A DNA stretch of 7,731 bases from Ignavibacteria bacterium (GTDB lineage Bacteria > Bacteroidota > Ignavibacteria > Tepidaquicellales > OLB5), in NCBI GenBank assembly GCA_030835005.1, contig JAUQWT010000267.1, positions 1 to 7,731 on the forward strand. The letters are read 5' to 3'. This document shows positions 1 to 5,255 of this stretch, in pieces (the first letter of the stretch is position 1; each line of letters starts with the position of its first letter). Below the pieces are notes generated by a model that did not search any database, was not told where the DNA came from, and saw nothing but the letters and a program-made list of their open reading frames with translations. Position numbers and translations under genes: made by a program.

Positions 1-1
1 A

Positions 2-112
2 AAGTCTATAAAACCTGAAAACACTACTGATCACTTCGTACATCTTCATTTTGAAAAACCTTTTACAATTCTAATGGATGGCAAAAAAAGCCTGAGCGTA
101 ATAATGAAGTAA
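2..112 (+). CDS. C-terminal fragment of an unidentified protein (5' end outside window)
   Basis: An open frame enters from the left edge and reads 36 codons to a TAA at 110-112. The visible tail is mixed polar and hydrophobic, with an alternating pattern (HFVHLHFEKPFTILMDGKK, then SLSVIMK) that suggests terminal beta strands. I recognise no family. The other two forward frames close early, which weakly supports this one. There is no convincing hairpin terminator after the stop, and the next gene starts about 180 bases downstream on the same strand. With so few residues it could also be a chance open frame. Confidence 0.4.
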   Translation, partial: KSIKPENTTDHFVHLHFEKPFTILMDGKKSLSVIMK

Positions 113-240
113 TTCTTTAAAATGCCGATTTTTGTGAATCAATGAATCCTGAAATCTTTCTGTCATAAAAAATGCTGACCAATATCCACGCAAAATATTA
201 TTAATTGGATTTCAAACAGCGATTGTGTTTATTAAATTTA

Positions 241-281
241 CTTTCGTAAAACTCTATTTTTTATTTCACTAATTACGAAAG
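241..281 (+). promoter_or_regulatory. Inverted repeat in the leader of the VWA lipoprotein gene, overlapping its ribosome binding site
   Basis: CTTTCGTAA at 241-249 is the perfect reverse complement of TTACGAAAG at 273-281, with a 23-base AT-rich spacer. The right arm runs into a purine-rich Shine-Dalgarno-like stretch, GAAAGGG at 277-283, which sits 7 bases before the ATG at 291. In RNA the arms could form a 9-bp stem that masks part of the ribosome binding site. As DNA it could be an operator. The repeat is seen directly; its function is inferred. A weak -7-like TAAATTTA lies just before it at 233-240. Confidence 0.5.
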
Positions 282-290
282 GGTTAATAT

Positions 291-1256
291 ATGAAACTTT
301 TAATATTCTGCTTAACACTCTTCACTTTCATCCTGATTATCCCCGGCTGTAAAGATGACAACCCAGTTACTCCATCAATTACAGCCATAAATGCTAACGG
401 ATCACTTACACAGATAGACCGAACACACATGCAGGGCACAATGTTTGTTACCGATCAGAATAATGCGTCAATCTCCGGACTCACAAATTCAAACGTTACG
501 ATAGTTCTTAATTGGGTTTCTGATGGAAGTGTTCCAGGAACGATCAATGTTACCAGCGGTTCAACGAGCGGGAAAAAAATTGCAGCTGCAACAACAATGG
601 ATTACAGCGGTAGCATGGGCAGTAACCAGATAGTGTGTATGCAGAACGGAGTAAAAGCATATATTGCATCAATGCAATCTGCTGATATCACCGAGATCAT
701 TAAGTTTGATCAGAGTATCATTATTGCACAGACTTTTACAAGCGATAAAAACCTGCTTAATCGTGCAGTAGACAGCGTATATGCACTTGGAGGCAGCACA
801 GCACTGTATCAATCGATATACACTGCTACCAATGATGCATCCCTGCAGAATTCTCTACAATACATAAGATGCGTAATTGCATTTACTGATGGTGGGGAAA
901 ATGCATCAAGTATCAGCAAAAGCGATATGATCACAAACGCGCTGACTAAGGGTATACCTATCTATACAATAGGGCTGCTTGATTACATCAGCGGTACGAC
1001 AGGAGCACCCGGAAGAGATATGAAGAATATTGCAGATACGACAGGAGGGTTCTATTTCAGAATTCCGCCGGATACGTGCAGCGGGCTTTCGAATATATAT
1101 AATACTATTAACGGACAATTGAACGGCGCTTACTCGCTTGATGTAACCTGGCCTTCAACGGGCTTACCTCCGGCCGGGACTACAGTTACGGCAATTGTTA
1201 CAATAACTTATAGCGGCTTGTCGGCATCATTTCAGAAAGTATATATAATTCTGTAA
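291..1256 (+). CDS. VWA-domain lipoprotein
   Basis: This is a 321-residue predicted lipoprotein carrying a von Willebrand factor A domain, a metal-dependent protein-binding fold. Residues 1-19 form a lipoprotein signal peptide ending in the lipobox IIPGC, with C20 as the lipidated cysteine. The next residues, K-D-D, resemble the Bacteroidota surface-export signal. Residues about 50-75 look like a short beta-rich segment before the VWA domain. The VWA domain covers about 97-275 and has all three MIDAS elements: D104-x-S106-x-S108, T170 and D200 in FTDGG. A beta-rich C-terminal tail, about 280-321, looks Ig-like. The ATG is favoured by the immediate signal peptide and by GAAAGGG 7 bases upstream. 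A strong terminator follows, so the gene is probably monocistronic or the last of a unit. The intact MIDAS suggests Mg-dependent ligand or adhesin binding; the actual partner is unknown. Confidence 0.88.
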   Translation: MKLLIFCLTLFTFILIIPGCKDDNPVTPSITAINANGSLTQIDRTHMQGTMFVTDQNNASISGLTNSNVTIVLNWVSDGSVPGTINVTSGSTSGKKIAAATTMDYSGSMGSNQIVCMQNGVKAYIASMQSADITEIIKFDQSIIIAQTFTSDKNLLNRAVDSVYALGGSTALYQSIYTATNDASLQNSLQYIRCVIAFTDGGENASSISKSDMITNALTKGIPIYTIGLLDYISGTTGAPGRDMKNIADTTGGFYFRIPPDTCSGLSNIYNTINGQLNGAYSLDVTWPSTGLPPAGTTVTAIVTITYSGLSASFQKVYIIL

Positions 1257-1276
1257 TTGTTCCGGTATAGAATTTC

Positions 1277-1310
1277 AAAAGGGTATATTATTTTATATAC
1301 CCTTTTTTGT
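1277..1310 (+). terminator. Intrinsic terminator of the VWA lipoprotein gene
   Basis: GGGTATAT at 1281-1288 pairs with ATATACCC at 1295-1302 around a 6-base loop. Flanking A4 and T4 can extend the stem to 12 bp. A run of six T follows the stem at 1303-1308, and the hairpin starts about 20 bases after the stop codon. The stem is AT-rich outside the GGG/CCC clamp, but the layout is typical of a rho-independent terminator. Confidence 0.85.
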
Positions 1311-1585
1311 TTTCATCATCAGAAAGTTAAGATAAAAATAGAAAAAGATTTTGAGATTTTGACAGCCCGGTTATTAGTTCACCAAATTATTCCTATCTAT
1401 CTGCTTTTGGACTCTTACAGCAAGCTATTTAGTTTGAAATATTGTTGTAGTATATTAGTATAATCATAAATACAGAATGTTATTTAATAAGCAATTGCCT
1501 CAAAGCGCATATTTAGCGATTGTTCTAAACGGGCCCTTTATTGGACGGTCACACAATCAAAAAAGAGATAACAACTCACAAGCTC
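1311..1585. other. Gene-poor spacer between the VWA lipoprotein and methyltransferase genes
   Basis: I see no convincing gene, tRNA or riboswitch here. An open frame crosses this stretch from 1257, but it reads through the terminator hairpin and has no recognisable content. The spacer holds one possible promoter near 1407-1436 and a GGGCCC palindrome at 1531-1536, flanked by TAAAC and TTTA, which stands out from the AT-rich background. The 1541-1585 part becomes coding if the TTG start of the methyltransferase is used. Confidence 0.55.
1407..1436 (+). promoter_or_regulatory. Possible promoter for the methyltransferase gene
   Basis: TTG at 1407-1409 is followed, after 19 bases, by TTAGTTTG at 1429-1436, which matches seven of the eight positions of the Bacteroidota -7 element TAnnTTTG. 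The spacing fits the known 17-23 base range. It would give a leader of about 140 bases before the ATG at 1586. The match is imperfect and unsupported by other evidence. Confidence 0.28.
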
Positions 1586-2521
1586 ATGAGTAACTGCCCT
1601 GTTTGTAATGATGATTCTTCCGGTAAATTTCTCGGGAAAGTCAACCTTGTCTTTGGCACCGAATACAATCTTGTAGAGTGTTTGCACTGTGGAGCAATAT
1701 ACTTCGATCCTTTGCCATCGGTCGCAGAACTCAGCATTTTCTATTCCGGTTCTTACTATGATTTTGATAAATCAAGGGAAGAAGGTAAAGGCATGGCATT
1801 TGCACGCCGCCTGAAGAGATGGAAATCAATTGGAAAATTCGTTGACTTAGGATGTGCAACGGGGTTTTTCATAAACGGAATAAAGGACCATTCCGACTGG
1901 GATGTTTATGGTATAGATTTTGGTGAAAGCGCTGTTCGCTTTGCACGCGAGCATTTAGGCTTAAAAGTCGTTCAAGGGGATTTAGCTGATGCTCATTTTC
2001 CTGAATCTTTCTTTGATTATGTGCACGTCAACAATGTACTTGAACATGTTTTAGATCCCGTTGCGCTTCTTAAGGAATGCAGGCGCATTATCAAACCGGA
2101 CGGCATTTTCTTTCTTTCGGTTCCCAATGGTTTCAATGACAGCCTTGATCTGATCGATTTCTGGAAGGAGGAAAAAAAGCCGGCAAGAACCAAGAGTGGA
2201 CATATTTTCTTTTTTCCGGCAAGAACACTTCAGATGATGTTCAGGAATACAGGTTTTGAGATTGAGAGCAAGAAAACATACAGTCTCAAAAGGGGATTCA
2301 GAAATATCGGGTACCTTCCCAGAAAATCAAATTGGAAAAAAATTTGCTCTCCAAAGGAATCACCTGAAGAGACTGCAATCACGGAAGTCCTTATACCTGA
2401 GCAAAAGAAGAAGCACTCAGATTTCTATTACAAGTTTAGATTCATTCAGGAGAATCTACTAATGATACCGGGGCTGCACAAATTCGGCCTTGATTTTCAG
2501 TTCATTCTGAGACCCGTTTAA
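1586..2521 (+). CDS. Class I SAM-dependent methyltransferase with N-terminal zinc ribbon
   Basis: This is a predicted class I (Rossmann-fold) S-adenosylmethionine methyltransferase. The zinc ribbon is C-P-V-C with a second pair C-L-H-C 24 residues later, just after the start. The SAM site follows: motif I DLGCATG, the acidic residue in YGIDFG that would bind the ribose, and FDYVHVNNVLEHV as motif II, followed by IKPDGIFFLSVPN. This ribbon-plus-Methyltransf_23-like architecture is common among methyltransferases of surface polysaccharide or secondary metabolite clusters, but no such genes lie nearby, so the substrate is unknown. I place the start at ATG 1586, three codons before the first zinc cysteine. 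An in-frame TTG at 1541 would add 15 residues with no motif and no ribosome binding site. The gene converges with the - strand propeller gene, leaving 74 bases between stops and no clear terminator hairpin. Confidence 0.86.
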   Translation: MSNCPVCNDDSSGKFLGKVNLVFGTEYNLVECLHCGAIYFDPLPSVAELSIFYSGSYYDFDKSREEGKGMAFARRLKRWKSIGKFVDLGCATGFFINGIKDHSDWDVYGIDFGESAVRFAREHLGLKVVQGDLADAHFPESFFDYVHVNNVLEHVLDPVALLKECRRIIKPDGIFFLSVPNGFNDSLDLIDFWKEEKKPARTKSGHIFFFPARTLQMMFRNTGFEIESKKTYSLKRGFRNIGYLPRKSNWKKICSPKESPEETAITEVLIPEQKKKHSDFYYKFRFIQENLLMIPGLHKFGLDFQFILRPV

Positions 2522-2595
2522 AACGTATGTAAGTTAATTTATATCTTTTTTTGTTGACGGAAACTTATTCAGAGCAGATCGCTGAAATTTATTGG

Positions 2596-3540
2596 CTATT
2601 TTGAATACGGACCTTTATTGAGCTTTCTTTTGTAAACTCCTTTCCATGTACCTGCGAATAAATGATCATTTTGTATCCAAAAAGTTTTCACCGATTCACC
2701 ATGCGGATCGTCAAAGTAATCATTTCCCAAGAGATCACCGCAATTACTGAGTACGCAGATTCCTTTCTGATATGTTCCTGCAAAAATGAAATAGCCATCA
2801 GTTATTAGCGCAAATACATTTGAATTTGTGTACAAAGGTGCATGCTGCCATGTAATTCCTGAATCACTTGAGATGTAGATACCTTTTCTGTCTGAGCCCG
2901 CATAAACATATTTCCCTTTAATAAGGATCGATTGAATGTTCACAACACCTGTATCTAATATAGAAGGAGTCCATTTTATTCCGTTATTTGTTGATCTGTA
3001 AATCCCTTTACTTCCAACGGCTGCAAACATAAATTTACCGTTATATCCAAAAGGCCCGATAGTCTGGTCATTCAATGCGTATTTGCTGAAACCATTCCCG
3101 CCGTTTGAAGAAGCATATATACCTTTGTTCCTGCCAAGCCCTGCAAAGATGTAATTATCTTTTATCATCAGTGAATTGACTGATTCAGTGCTTAAGCCGG
3201 CTGCTGTCCAGTTATTTCCACTATCAGCAGATCTGAACACGCCATAATCTTTAGTTCCTGCAAAAATTGTATCTCCTTTGACTGCGAGGCAATAAACGTG
3301 CATGGTATCGATCGGAAAGCCGACTGATATCCTTACCCAGTTTGCTGAGTTCAATTCAGCTTTGTAGACACCACTGCCCTGAGTACCGACAAAAATATAT
3401 CTGTTGTTTGAAGCATAGGAAAGGACTATCCGGCTGCTGATAATACTTGTATCTTTTGCCCATTGAGAATGAGAAAGGTTCAATGATCCAAAAAGCAAAA
3501 TTACAGTCAACAAAATAATTATGAGCTGTCTATTCATCAT
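2596..3540 (-). CDS. Secreted seven-repeat beta-propeller protein (BNR/Ycf48-like)
   Basis: This is a 314-residue exported protein. It has an N-terminal signal peptide (MMNRQ, a hydrophobic run to about residue 20, likely cut near SHS-Q at 25-26). About seven tandem repeats of some 40 residues follow, beginning near residues 45, 88, 127, 167, 208, 247 and 290. Each carries a core like IFAGT...GVFRS followed by a D/N-x-G-x-x-W turn (for example ADSGNNW and SDSGITW). This is the signature of BNR/sialidase-like or photosystem-assembly-like (Ycf48) propellers, and seven units fit one closed seven-bladed ring. No catalytic residues or further domain are visible. It ends right after the last blade without an evident type IX secretion C-terminal domain, which larger relatives often carry. 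The second Met is an equally possible start. It lies 71 bases downstream of the SDR gene on the same strand, so co-transcription is possible. Role unknown; probably binding or scaffolding outside the cytoplasm. Confidence 0.82.
   Translation of the reverse strand: MMNRQLIIILLTVILLFGSLNLSHSQWAKDTSIISSRIVLSYASNNRYIFVGTQGSGVYKAELNSANWVRISVGFPIDTMHVYCLAVKGDTIFAGTKDYGVFRSADSGNNWTAAGLSTESVNSLMIKDNYIFAGLGRNKGIYASSNGGNGFSKYALNDQTIGPFGYNGKFMFAAVGSKGIYRSTNNGIKWTPSILDTGVVNIQSILIKGKYVYAGSDRKGIYISSDSGITWQHAPLYTNSNVFALITDGYFIFAGTYQKGICVLSNCGDLLGNDYFDDPHGESVKTFWIQNDHLFAGTWKGVYKRKLNKGPYSK
2632..3408 (-). repeat. Tandem beta-propeller blade repeats within the secreted protein
   Basis: Seven protein-level repeats of about 40 residues each run through residues 45-303. 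The best conserved are blades 2, 4 and 5, with GVFRSADSG, GIYRSTNNG and GIYISSDSG. Blade 3 keeps GIYASSNGG but has F in place of the turn tryptophan. Blade 6 (GICVLSNCG) and the short blade 7 (GVYKRKLN) are the most diverged. DNA identity between units is low, so this is an old repeat and not a recent expansion. Confidence 0.7.
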
Positions 3541-3582
3541 AATTAATCCCGATCAAATTAATATAAAGTACTTCACATTTTC

Positions 3583-3595
3583 CCGGATTTTCCGG
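3583..3595 (-). terminator. Small hairpin between the SDR and propeller genes (weak terminator at best)
   Basis: CCGGA at 3583-3587 pairs with TCCGG at 3591-3595 around a 3-base loop. It lies about 17 bases past the SDR stop. On the - strand the stem is followed by GAAAATG and not by a T run, so it is unlikely to terminate efficiently. It may act as an attenuator or RNA processing hairpin between two co-transcribed genes, or be chance. Confidence 0.25.
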
Positions 3596-3611
3596 CAGCA
3601 TTAAAAGAGTT

Positions 3612-4319
3612 CTAATTTACAGGATTTGTGGCCCACACTCCTGCTTCAGGGATGAATCCCTTATCATCCATTTCGAGCATAGCCTTTATCAAGTGGGCTA
3701 TTTCTTTTCCTTCAAGTTTTGTCGGATTGAAATCTCTTTTCTTTCCGCCTGCATTCGACCCGAAATTTGTCTGAACTTCGCTTGGATTCACCAGCATAAC
3801 ACGAACGTTATGCTTGCGCAGTTCTGCGCGCCAGCACTCTGTCATTCCCCTGAGTGCAAATTTTGTAGCGCAATACGGAGAGCCGTTTGCAAATCCATTC
3901 TTTCCCGCGCTTGAAGCAATGTTGATAACATTGCCGTAACTTTTTTCCACGAAATGTTTTGCTGATTCACGCCCGCAAATCATAGCTCCGGTGATGTTCA
4001 CATTAAGCTGTTCTGCGAATTTCTGTGTATCAATGGACATTAACGGACTGAAATACCCGTATGCGGCATTATTAACAAGCACATTGTACCCGCCAAGTCT
4101 CTCAATTGTTGTCTTAATGAGCTCGACAATCTCATTTTCTTTACTTACATCTGCAACAACAGGTATTGCGCCTATTTCTTTTGCGGCTTTTTCCAGGGTT
4201 CCTTTATCACGGCCGCATATTACAACTTTTGCGCCGTGATCAATCAGCATTTTAGCGGTTTCATAGCCGATGCCCATGCTGCCGCCGGTTACGAGTACTT
4301 TTGCATCTTTGAGGTTCAT
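3612..4319 (-). CDS. Classical short-chain dehydrogenase/reductase (SDR)
   Basis: This 235-residue classical SDR would be a cytosolic NAD(P)(H)-dependent oxidoreductase of an alcohol or carbonyl group. The cofactor-binding motif TGGSMGIG is at residues 11-18. R37 after the second strand (CGRD) favours NADP(H). D57 in ADVS contacts the adenine, and NNAA is at 83-86. The catalytic set is complete: N108, S136, Y149 and K153 (SPYCATK). NPSEVQT at 178-184 is the usual post-active-site loop, with S replacing the common G. The length is close to the FabG-like norm of about 240-250. The C-terminal part resembles general 3-ketoacyl reductase-like SDRs, but the substrate cannot be read from sequence, and no fatty-acid genes are adjacent, so I do not name it fabG. 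An A-rich stretch with no clear Shine-Dalgarno precedes the ATG. The gene is divergent from the DUF2200 gene. Confidence 0.9.
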   Translation of the reverse strand: MNLKDAKVLVTGGSMGIGYETAKMLIDHGAKVVICGRDKGTLEKAAKEIGAIPVVADVSKENEIVELIKTTIERLGGYNVLVNNAAYGYFSPLMSIDTQKFAEQLNVNITGAMICGRESAKHFVEKSYGNVINIASSAGKNGFANGSPYCATKFALRGMTECWRAELRKHNVRVMLVNPSEVQTNFGSNAGGKKRDFNPTKLEGKEIAHLIKAMLEMDDKGFIPEAGVWATNPVN

Positions 4320-4419
4320 ATTTTTCTTTTCTTTTTTTGAAGTTTAGGTTGTGGAATATTGAATTACTGTAATAATACCGCATTATTATTCTTTGTTAAA
4401 GGCATTTTAATATTCATCC

Positions 4420-4436
4420 GATGACACCAAGTCATC
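4420..4436. promoter_or_regulatory. Dyad GATGAC-N5-GTCATC in the SDR/DUF2200 divergent region
   Basis: GATGAC at 4420-4425 and GTCATC at 4431-4436 form a perfect 6-bp inverted repeat with a 5-base centre. It sits about 100 bases upstream of both divergent start codons, a typical place for an operator. A similar dyad occurs upstream of gdhA. It could also form a small RNA hairpin, but no T run follows on either strand. No regulator gene is visible in the window. Confidence 0.35.
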
Positions 4437-4492
4437 AAATGAGTTAGATCCTGTATTTTGAGTTCTGCATGGCAATAAAATGGCGAAATATG

Positions 4493-4500
4493 TAAATTTG
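4493..4500 (+). promoter_or_regulatory. Possible -7 element for the DUF2200/KOW gene pair
   Basis: TAAATTTG matches the Bacteroidota -7 consensus TAnnTTTG exactly and lies 33 bases before the ATG at 4534. I do not find a TTG at the expected 17-23 base distance upstream (the nearest, in TATTTTG, is about 32 bases away), so the promoter is only half supported. Confidence 0.4.
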
Positions 4501-4533
4501 GAATATTATAAATTTTGAAGCTATTATTTAGTT

Positions 4534-4905
4534 ATGAACGATACCGATAAACAAGCCGAACGTATCGCAAAAATGACCTTCGCCTCAGTGTATCCGCATT
4601 ATGTCACAAAAGTGGAGAGTAAAGGCAGAACTAAGAAAGAATTGAATCAGGTCATAGTGTGGTTAACAGGCTTTGATAACAAAAAACTGAAAGAATTGAT
4701 TAAGGAAAAAGTGAATTTTGAAGAATTCTTCAAGCGTGCGAAACTGAATCCTAATGCGCACCTTATCACGGGAGTAATCTGCGGGTATCGTGTGGAGGAA
4801 ATCGAGAATCAATTGACACAGAAGGTCAGGTATCTGGATAAGCTGGTGGATGAGCTGGCTAAGGGCAGGAAGATGGAGAAGATTTTACGAGGCTCAGAAA
4901 AGTAG
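4534..4905 (+). CDS. DUF2200 family protein
   Basis: This 123-residue small cytosolic protein of unknown function is recognised from the highly conserved family signature. The N-terminal part reads RIAKMTFASVYPHYVTKVE followed by KGRTKKEL, the middle has VIVWLTGFD, and the second half has LITGVICGYRVEEIE followed by a helical stretch with VRYLDKLVDELAKGRKMEKIL. The length fits the family norm of roughly 115-125. No catalytic residues or signal peptide are evident, and the protein looks largely alpha-helical. The ATG is correct by family comparison because the conserved block begins about ten residues in. No Shine-Dalgarno is seen. It is followed after 41 bases by the KOW gene on the same strand, so the two are probably co-transcribed. 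Confidence 0.92.
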   Translation: MNDTDKQAERIAKMTFASVYPHYVTKVESKGRTKKELNQVIVWLTGFDNKKLKELIKEKVNFEEFFKRAKLNPNAHLITGVICGYRVEEIENQLTQKVRYLDKLVDELAKGRKMEKILRGSEK

Positions 4906-4946
4906 TTCAGTAAGAAAATTGTCAAATCTAAAAAACAAATCAAATT

Positions 4947-5141
4947 ATGGCGATTAGTACATCAAAAAAATTGAAAGACGGCGACTTTTGCAAGGTCATT
5001 GGCGGAACTCATGCCGGTAAATCCGGTATAGTTAGAGATATAAACACAAGCAAAACCGGCCATATTACGATCACTGTTGTACAAAAAAACGGAGTTCGGT
5101 TCAAGACACTAGGCAAGAATGTTGTTGTCGAAAGTAAATAG
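4947..5141 (+). CDS. Small stand-alone KOW-motif protein, probably RNA-binding
   Basis: This 64-residue basic protein consists almost entirely of one KOW domain. Residues 11-32 carry the motif (DGDFCKVIGGTHAGKSGIV), with the invariant glycine in HAGK and alternating hydrophobic residues. The remainder (HITITVVQKNGVRFKTLGKN, then VVVESK) resembles the C-terminal KOW segment of archaeal/eukaryotic ribosomal protein S4e more than bacterial L24, although no S4 domain is attached. KOW domains bind RNA or ribosomal partners in L24, S4e and NusG, so an RNA- or ribosome-associated role is likely but inferred. There is no Shine-Dalgarno; a weak AAACAAATC tract precedes the ATG. It is probably transcribed with the DUF2200 gene upstream. 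Confidence 0.82.
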   Translation: MAISTSKKLKDGDFCKVIGGTHAGKSGIVRDINTSKTGHITITVVQKNGVRFKTLGKNVVVESK

Positions 5142-5196
5142 GATTTTACTGACACGATGATTCTAAATATCGGATAACTTACAAATCCAATAGCAT

Positions 5197-5219
5197 AAAA
5201 AAAGGGCGCCTGCGCGCCC
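5197..5219 (-). terminator. Intrinsic terminator of gdhA
   Basis: GGGCGC at 5204-5209 and GCGCCC at 5214-5219 form a perfect 6-bp GC stem with a 4-base loop. On the - strand it is followed by seven T (the A run at 5197-5203), giving a textbook rho-independent terminator about 36 bases after the gdhA stop. On the + strand it lacks a T run after the stem, so it would stop KOW transcripts only weakly, if at all. Confidence 0.88.
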
Positions 5220-5255
5220 CTATTGTTCATTGATAAATGTTAATTGCCTATTGCT

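Noticed and set aside
906..1118. Antisense open frame within the VWA gene
   Set aside because: It is fully inside a gene with intact MIDAS motifs, has no promoter or ribosome site, and its protein shows no family signal.
1257..1463. Open frame of 68 codons right after the VWA gene stop
   Set aside because: It starts at TTG, runs straight through the terminator hairpin and its T run, and has low-complexity composition with no recognisable motif. It is most likely spurious.
2515..2525. Palindrome CGTTT-A-AAACG across the methyltransferase stop codon
   Set aside because: A one-base centre cannot form an RNA hairpin, and a dyad at a stop codon is not a likely operator; probably chance in an AT-rich region.
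2522..2595. Bidirectional terminator between the convergent methyltransferase and propeller genes
   Set aside because: There is a T run near 2547 but no stem before it, and only a 5-bp weak dyad (TTCAG/CTGAA) on the - strand with a long loop; not enough to call.
5204..5219. GC hairpin as a terminator for the KOW gene on the + strand
   Set aside because: There is no T run after the stem on the + strand. The T run is on the - strand side, so it belongs to gdhA.
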